Positions 53,483 through 62,079 of a stretch of 64,000 bases of DNA are shown here, one piece after another. This DNA comes from Natrialba magadii ATCC 43099 (GTDB taxonomy: Archaea > Halobacteriota > Halobacteria > Halobacteriales > Natrialbaceae). Position 1 is the first letter of the stretch. Each line of letters opens with the position of its first letter. A program made the position numbers and the translations under genes. The stretch lies in assembly GCF_000025625.1 (NCBI RefSeq), contig NC_013922.1, positions 2,046,001 to 2,110,000 on the forward strand, given 5' to 3'. Below the pieces are notes generated by a model. The model saw only the letters and a program-made list of their open reading frames with translations. It was not told the DNA's origin and ran no database searches.

Positions 53483-53600
53483 CATGATGGGAGTTGGCTG
53501 CTGAATATAGAGGATTAGTGCAGCACCGCGACCCTGTTTCTTTCGCGCCGGAATCGCTGAACCAGACAATCACTACACGTGCACACTTACCGCTGGATGG
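53483..53600. repeat. Noncoding module copy A (3' part)
   Basis: The core ATAGAGGATTAGTGCAGCA at 53507-53525, then after about 40 bp a TGAACC...CACTACACGTGC stretch, corresponds to the right half of copies B and C. The left half is missing. It lies past the stop of the phosphoesterase and before the lipoprotein gene. Confidence 0.6.
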
Positions 53601-53682
53601 TTGCCAGCTCCAATAGATATCCTCCTTTCGGGTAAGATACAGCACTCAGAACCCGTAAAATCAATCTGAGTTACTCGGAGTT

Positions 53683-54138
53683 TTAACAATCAAATGTTCT
53701 CCAGAACCAAAGGCCTGGCCCGCTATCTTCTCGTGCTTCTCCAATGTCCACGCGGACTTGAGCGCACTCATAATCATAGTCGGTGAGATCGAGTGTTATT
53801 CCTTCCTCTCGTGATTGATCGGCCCGCCACGCTTGAACGATATATGATCCCGGCTGTGTTGGGTAGCCTTCGAAATGTACTCCACTCCATCTGTCGTCTC
53901 CTAACTCAGACGTTGTGTCCTCTGCTGATGGGATTCCAATTGAGTTCTCGTGGACAATCTCATCATGTTCAGAAATATCTATGTGTAGTGTATACGAGTC
54001 GTCCTCATAATTGATAGCCTGTAATCGATCTATGCGTGTATCTCTTGTCGGTTCGCTCCGATCAAAACATCCTGCAAGCGCTACCGGAATTAACGCAGTC
54101 GACCAGCGGAGAACTCGACGGCGTGAGTGTGGGGACAT
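53683..54138 (-). CDS. Tat-dependent lipoprotein of unknown function
   Basis: 151 residues beginning MSPHSRRRVLRWSTALIPVALAGC: a twin-arginine motif, a hydrophobic stretch and a lipobox ending at Cys 24. It should be exported folded and lipid-anchored on the outside. The mature domain has YTLHIDISEHDEIVHENSI, GVHFEGYPTQPGSYIVQAWRADQ and YECAQVRVDIG and looks like a small beta-sandwich with two Cys at the end. ATG 54138 is selected over an ATG seven codons upstream. The region is lower in GC than the flanking core genes. Confidence 0.75.
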   Translation of the reverse strand: MSPHSRRRVLRWSTALIPVALAGCFDRSEPTRDTRIDRLQAINYEDDSYTLHIDISEHDEIVHENSIGIPSAEDTTSELGDDRWSGVHFEGYPTQPGSYIVQAWRADQSREEGITLDLTDYDYECAQVRVDIGEAREDSGPGLWFWRTFDC

Positions 54139-54229
54139 ACGCGAGATCAATCGACCCAAAACATATCTGTTTCTAAATGACTTTGCCCCGGAATACCGGG
54201 GATGATCTGATAATCACACTATCTGTACT

Positions 54230-54425
54230 TACCGTTCGATCTTCCGCGTTGATCGCTTCTCAGTCCGTGCAACATTCGCGCTGTGAGTTCAGCACGTCTC
54301 GCTCAATCTGTCCAGTGGCTGGCAGAAAGTGCGTGCAAGATACAGAGGATTAATGCAGCAAACCAAGATTGTTTCCTCCAAGAGGTTTGTGCTGAATCAC
54401 CCGTTCAGTAGAACTGCATACTGAC
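54230..54425. repeat. Noncoding module copy B
   Basis: About 195 bp with five shared blocks: CGTTCGATCTTC, TGTG-like CATTCGCGCTGTGAGTTCAGCAC (54269-54294 region), AGTGGCTGG, the core ACAGAGGATTAATGCAGCA (54342-54360), and a final TGAATCACCCGTTCAGTAG. Copy C has the same order and spacing. Confidence 0.68.
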
Positions 54426-54529
54426 GGGGGATTCCCTGCCAGTTACGGTAGAGTGTCTTGTTACAGCGGGATACAAGCTGAAAGGTCCACCAGAAAACTC
54501 ATTGAAGTGTTGGCGGTAGTAGTGATACA

Positions 54530-54649
54530 ATGATGGAAACTCTCGCAATGGCCGTTTACACGATCATGGCCCTCCTCATAATCGGGATTCCTACGTGGTA
54601 TATTTGGAGGTGGAACATCCAACAATACCGAGAAAAAGACAATACATGA
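54530..54649 (+). CDS. 39-residue single-helix membrane protein
   Basis: From ATG 54530: MMETLAMAVYTIMALLIIGI then PTWYIWRWNIQQYREKDNT. One transmembrane helix precedes a Trp-rich juxtamembrane turn and a charged tail. The sequence lies exactly between module copies B and C. No family is recognised. Two ATG codons in tandem make the start uncertain by one residue. Confidence 0.5.
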   Translation: MMETLAMAVYTIMALLIIGIPTWYIWRWNIQQYREKDNT

Positions 54650-54746
54650 CCCCTGTAGCACCCAATTCATAATTGATGGCGAGTGCTGTACTGACTACTG
54701 CTTTAGTTGAAGCCTGTGATGCTCACTGCTCACAAAATGTCCTGTA

Positions 54747-54935
54747 CTGAACGTTCGATCTTCGTCGCTCATCGGTCCTTAGTCTGTGCCACATTCGCGC
54801 TGTGAATTCAGCACGTCTCGTTCTATTTATCAAGTGGCTGGTAGAGATCCCGTGCACCATTTAGAGGGTTAGTTCAGCATATGCTCCCATTGGAATCAGG
54901 TCAAAAGTGGTGATTCATCCGTCACTACACGTACG
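54747..54935. repeat. Noncoding module copy C
   Basis: It follows copy B block by block: CGTTCGATCTTC near 54748, CACATTCGCGCTGTGAATTCAGCAC (54790-54814), AAGTGGCTGG, the core TTAGAGGGTTAGTTCAGCA (54861-54879), and TGATTCATCCGTCACTACACGTAC. B and C are about 70% alike by eye. Confidence 0.68.
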
Positions 54936-55004
54936 TTGTTGATCGGAGATATTCTCCGAAGTCCAGCGGCAAATCTTTATCAACAACCCTGATTTATCTA
55001 CCTG

Positions 55005-55190
55005 ATGCCCAGAGACCGGAGACAGCGCAGCGCGACCGCTGGGGGAGCTGTAGCGGTGTACGCGGGGGCAATCGTGATGTTTGCGCTGGGTTTCCAGATG
55101 GATGGCGTACTTGCGTATCTGGTTGCGATCGCTGGTGTGTTATCATTCTTTGGGGCCACCCTCCTGCTGGTTTCCGTCTATATCGACTGA
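55005..55190 (+). CDS. 61-residue two-helix membrane protein
   Basis: MPRDRRQRSATAGGAVAVYA then a hydrophobic helix, the short polar loop GFQMDG, and a second helix ending LLLVSVYID. TATA-like TTTATCAAC at 54976-54984 gives leaderless spacing. It lies between module copies C and D. The helix-loop-helix form resembles holin-like or small stress proteins, but there is no specific motif. Confidence 0.62.
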   Translation: MPRDRRQRSATAGGAVAVYAGAIVMFALGFQMDGVLAYLVAIAGVLSFFGATLLLVSVYID

Positions 55191-55252
55191 GAAGAGATCG
55201 GGTGGTCAGCGCCCGCGACATAAGGGTTCTGTATATCGATTCTTCTGTCAGC

Positions 55253-55266
55253 AGTGACCGGTCACT
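55253..55266. promoter_or_regulatory. 14-bp perfect palindrome
   Basis: AGTGACCGGTCACT lies 63 bp past the 61-residue gene and just before module copy D. Its role is unknown. Confidence 0.4.
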
Positions 55267-55315
55267 ACAGAGGTTGTACTGACCGAGTCGATCCACCTGT
55301 GACGTGACGCTCGCG

Positions 55316-55365
55316 CTGTGCCACATTCGCGCTCTGTATTCAGCACAATCGCTGAATCCTCTCTC
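55316..55365. repeat. Noncoding module copy D (5' part)
   Basis: CTGTGCCACATTCGCGCTCTG and TTCAGCAC match the left block of B and C; the segment after it contains AATCCTCTCTC, the reverse complement of the AGAGGATT core. Copy D thus seems rearranged. The rest of the 55191-55519 gap shows nothing further. Confidence 0.55.
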
Positions 55366-55519
55366 AATGAGGATCTCAACAGGTCCATTTTGTTTTGTTC
55401 TGCTCTGTTCTATTCCACGCTGTGCTATAGTAGCCACTGCAAGTCACTGCACACCTGATCGCCAGCCTGCTCGGCGATCAGTGTGTAACTAGTTGCAGTT
55501 GTCACTATATCTTGTCCTG

Positions 55520-56251
55520 CTAGGCCAGACTGAGCAGCAACACGATCACGAGCGGGACACCGACTGCGACGCCGGCAGCCGCTCGCGACAGGTCGGCGTC
55601 TTGCTGGACACCGCCGGTAAGCAGGGCCCACTGCCAGATGGTGGTCGCGACGGTGGCGAGGACGAGCACCGGTTCGACGGACGCGAGCGCCACTTCGATC
55701 ACGTCCGGCGCCTGTTCGAACTGGGTAATAGTCACGTCCGAGAGCGCAACTGTGATCGCGAGCAGACCGGCCACCAGTCGTGCGAACTCTGGAACCGCTG
55801 CCCAGCCGGCCAGTGCGAACGTGCCGCCGAGCGAGGGCGATCCGTTCGCGAGTCTGCCGGCGGCGAACAGGACGAGGCCGCCAATGACCCACATGAGGAA
55901 CGGAAGGATGGCTGCGTAACCCACGTAGTCGGTCACAGCGTCGGCAAATAGCTCGCTCCCGTCACGTTCGATGGTTTCTGGCTCGTCACAGTTGCTTGCA
56001 TCGTGCATGCCGCTGGTGTGACCGTCACACACCCACTCTGGCGGCCGATTCGGGTTGTCGACGGTGACTGTCCCCTCAATCGTCCCGCCGAGAACTGATG
56101 CGACGAAATAGACCGAGAGGACGAGCGCGAGCGAGAACGTAACAACGATACCGATCGCGAGCGGGAGCGTTGTAGCCGGGTCGTGTTCCTCGAAGAATCT
56201 CGACGGACTCCGGAGGAACAGGTGGAGGGAGTGCAGCAGGGACCGTTCCAT
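55520..56251 (-). CDS. Yip1-type integral membrane protein
   Basis: 243 residues. MERSLLHSLHLFLRSPSRFFEEHDP is followed by five hydrophobic segments (about 27-55, 110-131, 140-160, 168-186, 200-240). The first loop, 70 residues long, is outside or inside as a hydrophilic domain with two Cys (EWVCDGHTSGMHDASNCDEP). The arrangement matches the Yip1/DUF family in archaea, membrane proteins with no clear function. Confidence 0.72.
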   Translation of the reverse strand: MERSLLHSLHLFLRSPSRFFEEHDPATTLPLAIGIVVTFSLALVLSVYFVASVLGGTIEGTVTVDNPNRPPEWVCDGHTSGMHDASNCDEPETIERDGSELFADAVTDYVGYAAILPFLMWVIGGLVLFAAGRLANGSPSLGGTFALAGWAAVPEFARLVAGLLAITVALSDVTITQFEQAPDVIEVALASVEPVLVLATVATTIWQWALLTGGVQQDADLSRAAAGVAVGVPLVIVLLLSLA

Positions 56252-56380
56252 ACTGCCTGCCGTTTCACGTCACACAGTTAGCTCTGTTGATCAGTTCGTG
56301 GATTCGTGGTGAGAACGAGATCGCTTTCTGGGTCGGCGACGAACCAGCCGTCGCTCAGGTGGACGCCTTCTCAGACGGAC

Positions 56381-56611
56381 TCAGGCTGGCTGGGAACTCG
56401 AGTGCTCCGACTCCTCTCGCCGGATCAAACTCGCGAGCCCGTGTGCGACCAGCCCGATTACGGCCCACTTCCAGGCGAGCACCGCGACGCCGAGCAGCAA
56501 AATCGCGCGGGCGTTGTGTCCGCGGTCGAGTGCCCGTTTTATCTCCGCGAGAACGGAGACGACGGTGAACGATCGCGTCGCCTTCGACCCGAGGAATCGT
56601 TTGAGTACCAT
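56381..56611 (-). CDS. Small membrane protein
   Basis: 76 residues: MVLKRFLGSKATRSFTVVSVLAEIKRALDRGHNARAILLLGVAVLAWKWAVIGLVAHGLASLIRREES. One strong transmembrane helix is at about 39-60, with a basic amphipathic N-terminus. ATG 56611 is chosen because the extension above it runs into the tandem repeat. Function unknown. Confidence 0.65.
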   Translation of the reverse strand: MVLKRFLGSKATRSFTVVSVLAEIKRALDRGHNARAILLLGVAVLAWKWAVIGLVAHGLASLIRREESEHSSSQPA

Positions 56612-56643
56612 GTCTGGTCTTGGGACGCACGCCGGATAACGAC

Positions 56644-56738
56644 GGTCCCGTAGACCGCAAGCGATAGGCCGGTCCGTAGCCCGCAAGCGATAGGCCGGTC
56701 CGTAGACCGCAAGCGATAGGCCGGTCCCGTAGCCCGCC
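56644..56738. repeat. 26-27 bp tandem repeat
   Basis: Units at 56644-56670, 56671-56696, 56697-56722 and a partial unit at 56723-56738, all beginning GGTCC(C)GTAG and ending GATAGGCC. They lie 5' of the small membrane protein gene and 3' of the multi-PAS kinase. No spacers are present, so this is not a CRISPR. Confidence 0.85.
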
Positions 56739-56797
56739 GGTGACAGCAACCGACAGCTACTGACAACAACCCACTCCCTCACCCACGCCCGCTCTCG

Positions 56798-59653
56798 TTA
56801 GGCTGCTGGCACCGTAAACGAAACCGTCGTCCACGCACCCGGCTCGCTCTCGATCCACATCTCGCCGCCGTGGCGCTCGACGATTCGCTCACAGAGCGCC
56901 AGTCCGATCCCCGTTCCCGGGTGGTCCTCAGGGTTGTGCAACCGCTCGAACACCTCGAACACCCGATCCTGATCCGACGACTCGATTCCGATTCCCTCAT
57001 CGTGGACCGAAATTACCCACTCGCGCCGCCGGTCGCGAAACCGCGACTCGGCATCGACGTGTATCCGCGGTCGGTCGTCGCCGCTGTACTCGAGTGCGTT
57101 CTCGAGCAGGTTCTGGAAGACCTGTCGCAACTGGTTGGCGTCGCCTCGGACGCGGGGGAGACCGTCGTCGGCGACGGTGATCTCGGCGTTCGTCTCGGCG
57201 ATCTGTAGCTGGAGGTCTTCGCGGACGTTTGCGAAGACGTCATCGAGGTCGATGGGTTCGAGCGGATCGCCGCGCGTTTCGACGCGGGAGTACGCGAGCA
57301 GGCCGTCGATCATCCGGCGCATTCGCTCTGCGCCGTCGACGGCGTACTCGAGGAACTCCTCGCCGTCTTCGTCGAACGCGTCGCTGTAGCGCCGTTCGAT
57401 CAGCTGGAGATAGCTCGAGACCATCCGCAGGGGCTCTTGCAGGTCGTGGGAGGCCGCGTAGGCGAACTGCTCGAGGCGTTTGTTCGACTCCTCGAGCTGG
57501 GCGACCGTTTCCTCGAGCTTGCGCTGGTTCTCCTTGCGCTCGGTGATGTCGTGGGCCATCGTCATGCCGGCGAAGACGGTCCCCTCACTGTCGGTTACCG
57601 GAACCGCGTACAGCATCCACTCTCTGTCATCGTGCCAGAATTCGACCGACTGCTCGTCGCCCTCGAGTGCGCTTCGAAGCACGGGCTCGAGTGTGTCCCG
57701 CGTCTCCGGTGTCCAGGTGTTTTCGAAGCTCGCCCCTTCGATTTCGGACGGTTCCTCGTCGATTTTCTCGAAGCCCTGTCCCGCTGCGAGGGTGTACTCG
57801 AGGTCGTGGTCGAACAGGGCGACGACGCCGTTCGGGAAGTACTCGGCGATGGTCCGGTAGCGCTGTTTCGATTCCTCTAACGCCTGTTCGCGCTGTTTTC
57901 GCTCGCTTACGTCCCGGAAGTAGACCGAGATGCCGGTTTCGGACGGGTAGAGGTTGGCTTCGACCCAGAAGCCGAGCCGGGGATAGTAGAGTTCGTAGTC
58001 CGTTGGGATCTGTTCGTCCCGTGCGGTGTGGAACGCGTCCCAGACGTCGTCGATTTCAGCCGCCGACGGGAAGACGTCCCAGAGAGACTCGCCGAGGAGA
58101 TCCGCTTCGGGGTAGCCGAGCAACTCTTCGGCGCGGTCGTTGACGAGTGTGAATCGGAACTCGTTGTCGACCGCATACAGTGCGTCGGACACGCGGTTGA
58201 ACACGCGCTGGAGTTCGGTTTCGAGCTCCTGTTCCCGGTTTCGCCGGTCGGTCATATCGCGCGTTACCTTCAGAAAGCCCTGATGGGTGCCGTCGGCGGC
58301 TCGAATTGGCGTGATCGTGACGTTCGCCCAGAACTGTGACCCATCGCTCCTGACGCGCCAGCCCTCGTCTTCGGCCGAGCCGGTCTCGAGTGCGGCCTGG
58401 AGATTCCGTTCGGGAACGTTCATCGCCCGGTCTTCGTCGGTGTAGAACGTCGAGAAGTGCTCGCCGAGGATTTCGTCACGGTCGTAGCCTTTGATCTGGT
58501 GTGCACCCTCGTTCCAGCTGATGATACGGCCGTCTTCGTCCAGCCGAAAGATCGCATATTCTTCGACGGTGTCGACGAGGGTGTTGAACGCCTCCTGGCT
58601 CTTTTTGAGCTGTCCCTCGGAGCGCTTCCGGTCGGTGATATCGTCGTAGAACTCGACCCGACCGCCGGCGTACGCGCCGGTCTTGATCGGCTTGCTCTGG
58701 TACTCGAGCCAGCGCTTGCCGCGGTCGTCGACGAGTTTGAACTCGAGGGTGTCAGCGGGTGGCGCTTCGTCGGTGGTGTGTTGACTCTCGTTGTCGCTCC
58801 CAGCTGTGTCGGTTGGCGTCTCGTCGTCTTCGTCGCTCTCTCTGCGTCCGTACCCAGCCTGACTGACGAACGACGGCGGTTCGACGACTCGGTCGGCGAG
58901 CTGTTCCTCGACGACGGCGTGTTTGGGCCGGCCGAGAACTGACTCACGGTCGAGACCGAGGATCGTTTCGGCAGTTTCGTCGATCCATTTGATCTCGAAC
59001 GAGCCGTCGAGGACGATCGCGCCGATGCTGGCCCCGTTTAGCGCGGCTTTGATCGAATCCGCCGAGGCGCGATCCGTTTCCGAACTGGTTAGTTCCAGGG
59101 GGGATTTCGACTCTGATTTTGGTTTCGATTCTGATTCTGGCCCCGGTTCCATCTCTGGTTCTGACTCCGGTTCGAGTTCCACAGTCCGCTCCGATGCCCC
59201 GTCCACCTCAGGAACCGGTTCCGATCCCACTGTCGAACCGCCACCCCGTTCACGAACAAAACAGAGGACGCTATCTAACTCGTCCTCGCGTGCATCTCCC
59301 GCTGGTGGGACTCGAGTAACTCGCACGGTACACGACAGAGGGTCCCCGCTTGCGGTTTGGACGTCGACCGCAGTCTCGACGACGTCGTCCTCGGAGGGGG
59401 ACGTGAGGACATCGTCGATTGCTGCGATACCAGCATTGTCAAAGAGCGCTGAAATGTGTGTGTCCGTGAGTTCCTCACCCGGGTAGCCGGTGAGCGACCG
59501 GAAGCGGTCGTCGACGACCTCGATGTCGCCGTGTTCGTCACACTGGCAGAGTCCGCCGTCGATCGCTCGGGCGAGCGCACGATATCGTTCCACTCTACGC
59601 TCACCCTCGACATCATCCCACAACGACTCGGATGCCCCCGATCGACGCGACAT
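56798..59653 (-). CDS. Multi-PAS sensor histidine kinase
   Basis: 951 residues, no transmembrane segment. PAS-like domains lie at about 28-140, 200-335, 355-475, 485-605 and 615-735. The first is followed by a Glu/Ser/Pro-rich linker (ESEPEMEPGPESESKPKSES). HisKA is FAYAASHDLQEPLRMVSSYLQ with phospho-His near 736. The HATPase has QNLLENALEYS, HDEGIGI and GTGIGLAL. None of the PAS domains has the LOV Cys motif; PAS 3 has an ISWNEGAHQIKGYDRDEILG core common in haem- or redox-sensing kinases. No receiver gene is adjacent, as is common for haloarchaeal orphan kinases. Confidence 0.9.
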   Translation of the reverse strand: MSRRSGASESLWDDVEGERRVERYRALARAIDGGLCQCDEHGDIEVVDDRFRSLTGYPGEELTDTHISALFDNAGIAAIDDVLTSPSEDDVVETAVDVQTASGDPLSCTVRVTRVPPAGDAREDELDSVLCFVRERGGGSTVGSEPVPEVDGASERTVELEPESEPEMEPGPESESKPKSESKSPLELTSSETDRASADSIKAALNGASIGAIVLDGSFEIKWIDETAETILGLDRESVLGRPKHAVVEEQLADRVVEPPSFVSQAGYGRRESDEDDETPTDTAGSDNESQHTTDEAPPADTLEFKLVDDRGKRWLEYQSKPIKTGAYAGGRVEFYDDITDRKRSEGQLKKSQEAFNTLVDTVEEYAIFRLDEDGRIISWNEGAHQIKGYDRDEILGEHFSTFYTDEDRAMNVPERNLQAALETGSAEDEGWRVRSDGSQFWANVTITPIRAADGTHQGFLKVTRDMTDRRNREQELETELQRVFNRVSDALYAVDNEFRFTLVNDRAEELLGYPEADLLGESLWDVFPSAAEIDDVWDAFHTARDEQIPTDYELYYPRLGFWVEANLYPSETGISVYFRDVSERKQREQALEESKQRYRTIAEYFPNGVVALFDHDLEYTLAAGQGFEKIDEEPSEIEGASFENTWTPETRDTLEPVLRSALEGDEQSVEFWHDDREWMLYAVPVTDSEGTVFAGMTMAHDITERKENQRKLEETVAQLEESNKRLEQFAYAASHDLQEPLRMVSSYLQLIERRYSDAFDEDGEEFLEYAVDGAERMRRMIDGLLAYSRVETRGDPLEPIDLDDVFANVREDLQLQIAETNAEITVADDGLPRVRGDANQLRQVFQNLLENALEYSGDDRPRIHVDAESRFRDRRREWVISVHDEGIGIESSDQDRVFEVFERLHNPEDHPGTGIGLALCERIVERHGGEMWIESEPGAWTTVSFTVPAA

Positions 59654-59832
59654 ACGTGCCCGAAAGTTCGCAAGGGGGATAAACGACGTGGCGGCCCTTG
59701 GGCATCTACCTACCCGCTCTCAACCGCTGTGGCCGCGAAATTCGACCAGTAGTATTCCATTGGTGGATGGTAGCACAGGATGCAGCGGGCGGGAGCTTTT
59801 TCTCGCTCCGGTTTGATACGACCGTCGAGAAC

Positions 59833-61986
59833 ATGGACCTCGAGTCGATTCCGGGTGTCGGCGAGAAGACCGCCCGGGCGCTGTCGGACCTCGACGATCC
59901 CGAGCGGGCGCTGCGCGCGGGCGACGTCGCGACGATCGCGTCCGCCCCCGGCATCACGCAGGGACGGGCCGCCCGGATCGCACGCGGTGCGATCCGCCTC
60001 GAACACGACGACGCTGGCGGCTTCCTCGCCACCGACCGCGCCAGAGAGATCTATCGCGAGATCCTCTCGTTGCTCAAGCAACGAACAGTCACGGACTATG
60101 CCGCCCAGCGCGTCGAAACGTTCTACCCGAGTTCGCGCCGCTCGCGCATCGAGGAGGTCCAGACGTTCGCCCGCGAGGCAATCTCGCGTGAGGCCAGCCC
60201 CGCCGTCCTCGAGGCACTCGAGGGCGTCGAACCGCTCCGAACGCCCGGCGACGTTCGCGTCCGCGAGCGCTGTCTCGCGACGACCGACGCCGAGCGCTAC
60301 TCCGCGGCCCGCGAGGCGATTCCCGAACTCTCCGTCGAAGTCGTCGAGGACGCCCAGGGACTCGCCGAACTCGCTCGCGGCTACTCGACCGTTATCGCGC
60401 TCGACGAGTCCTTCGCCGGCGTCACCGTCGAGGGCGATGTCCAGGTCAGACCGGACGCACTCGAGTCCCCCGCCGAAATCGTCCCCGAGCGCCCGCTCGC
60501 GTTTTTCGCACGAAATCGGGATCGGATCACGGCCGCGATCGACGTTCACCGGACCGCTGGCCTCGCAGACGAGGTCGACTGCGACCTCGACGCACTCGAG
60601 GACGGCCTCTCGCGACTCGAACCGGACGGGACCGTTGCCGGCGACGACGAACTCGACCGGCTGACGGTCGCCGCTGACGATCTGGACGCCGCGGTCGGCA
60701 CCGCCGAAACTGTCGCGAACGACCACCTCCGGGACGCGATCCGCGAGGAGGACGTGACCATCGAGGGGTCGGACCTCCTCTCGCTTGTCGAACGCGGCGC
60801 TGGCGTCGACTCGCTGCTCTCGCGGGAACTCGCCGACGAGTTCGCCGCGGCCGTCGACGCCGCGCGCGAGCACCTGATCGACTCGCTCGACCTCGACGCG
60901 GGCGAGGCGGAACTCGCGCGACGCATCTTCGGCGACGAACCGACCTTCCCTGTCGAGCGCGACGAGGACGCCACCGCTCGACTGCGTGAGGAACTCGTCG
61001 CAGCCAAGGAGCGCCGTGCTGGCAAACTCAAGCGCGAACTGGCGGCCGACCTCGCCGATCAGCGCGACGGCGCGCGGGAACTCGTTCGAGGCGCACTCGA
61101 GTTGGACGTCGAACTCGCGATTGCCCGGTTCTCCCGGGACTTCGAGTGTACGATGCCGGAGTTCGTCTGGGACGCTGACGGCGGCGGTAGCGGTGGCGGT
61201 GGGGGTAGCGGTAGTGGTGACGGTGGCGGTAGCGGTGGCGGTAGCGGTAGCGGTGACGGTGGCGGTGATGACGCCACGAACGCCACCACCGGCTTCACCA
61301 TCGAGGCCGGTCGCTCACCGCTGCTCGACGAACCGCTCGAGAAAATCGATCCCGTCGACTACGAAGTGTCGGGTGTCGCGCTCCTCTCGGGGGTCAACAG
61401 CGGCGGGAAGACCTCGCTGCTCGACCTCGTCGCGAGCGTCGTCGTCCTCGCGCACATGGGGCTGCCAGTCCCCACCGAGCGCGCGGAACTGCGCCGGTTC
61501 GACGACTTACACTACCATGCGAAGACCCAGGGCACCCTCGACGCTGGCGCGTTCGAGTCCACCGTCCGCGAGTTCGCCGACCTCGCCCAGGGCGGCGAAG
61601 GCTCGCTCGTGCTCGTCGACGAACTCGAGAGCATCACGGAACCGGGCGCGTCGGCGAAGATCATCGCCGGGATTCTGGAAGCCCTGCACGAAAACGGCGC
61701 GACGGCAGTCTTCGTCTCCCACCTGGCCGACGAGATCCGTGAGATGGCCGGCTTCGCGGTGACCGTCGACGGCATCGAGGCCGTCGGACTGGTCGATGGG
61801 GAACTCGAGGTGAACCGCTCGCCGGTGAAGAACCACCTCGCGCGTTCGACGCCGGAACTGATCGTCGAGAAGTTGGCGACGGAGGCGACGGAAGCGAGCG
61901 CGAGCGACACGGTGCGTGCGAACGGCGGCACCGAGACCGTGTCGGAGCCGCAGTTCTACGACCGGCTACTCGAGAAGTTCGACTGA
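59833..61986 (+). CDS. MutS-like ATPase with N-terminal helix-hairpin-helix
   Basis: 717 residues. MDLESIPGVGEKTARALSDLDDPERALRAGDVATIASAPGITQGRAARIARGA (first 55) is a tandem helix-hairpin-helix DNA-binding unit. The middle 380 residues are charged coiled-coil and lever-like. The ATPase has Walker A SGVNSGGKTSL near 520 and Walker B SLVLVDELESITEPG near 595, as in MutS/MutS2, and FVSHLADEIREM. A Gly/Ser linker (about residues 450-480) joins lever and ATPase. Mismatch-binding and Smr domains are absent. ATG 59833 has a TATA-like CTTTTTC about 30 bp upstream. The role in repair or recombination is inferred. Confidence 0.85.
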   Translation: MDLESIPGVGEKTARALSDLDDPERALRAGDVATIASAPGITQGRAARIARGAIRLEHDDAGGFLATDRAREIYREILSLLKQRTVTDYAAQRVETFYPSSRRSRIEEVQTFAREAISREASPAVLEALEGVEPLRTPGDVRVRERCLATTDAERYSAAREAIPELSVEVVEDAQGLAELARGYSTVIALDESFAGVTVEGDVQVRPDALESPAEIVPERPLAFFARNRDRITAAIDVHRTAGLADEVDCDLDALEDGLSRLEPDGTVAGDDELDRLTVAADDLDAAVGTAETVANDHLRDAIREEDVTIEGSDLLSLVERGAGVDSLLSRELADEFAAAVDAAREHLIDSLDLDAGEAELARRIFGDEPTFPVERDEDATARLREELVAAKERRAGKLKRELAADLADQRDGARELVRGALELDVELAIARFSRDFECTMPEFVWDADGGGSGGGGGSGSGDGGGSGGGSGSGDGGGDDATNATTGFTIEAGRSPLLDEPLEKIDPVDYEVSGVALLSGVNSGGKTSLLDLVASVVVLAHMGLPVPTERAELRRFDDLHYHAKTQGTLDAGAFESTVREFADLAQGGEGSLVLVDELESITEPGASAKIIAGILEALHENGATAVFVSHLADEIREMAGFAVTVDGIEAVGLVDGELEVNRSPVKNHLARSTPELIVEKLATEATEASASDTVRANGGTETVSEPQFYDRLLEKFD
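61171..61275. repeat. GGTAGC/GGTGGC coding microsatellite
   Basis: Six-base repeats encode the Gly-Ser linker of the MutS-like protein. Copy-number change alters linker length in units of two residues without breaking the frame. Confidence 0.85.
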
Positions 61987-62079
61987 GTGATCGGCGTTCG
62001 TTGGCGATCCATTTGCAGACCGGTACTCGCGTTTGCCGCCTCGTGATCGTTTTTGCATCTCCTGTTCGTGTCTTGATGT

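Noticed and set aside
56644-56738. Possible CRISPR array
   Set aside because: The units abut directly with no spacers, and no cas gene is near.
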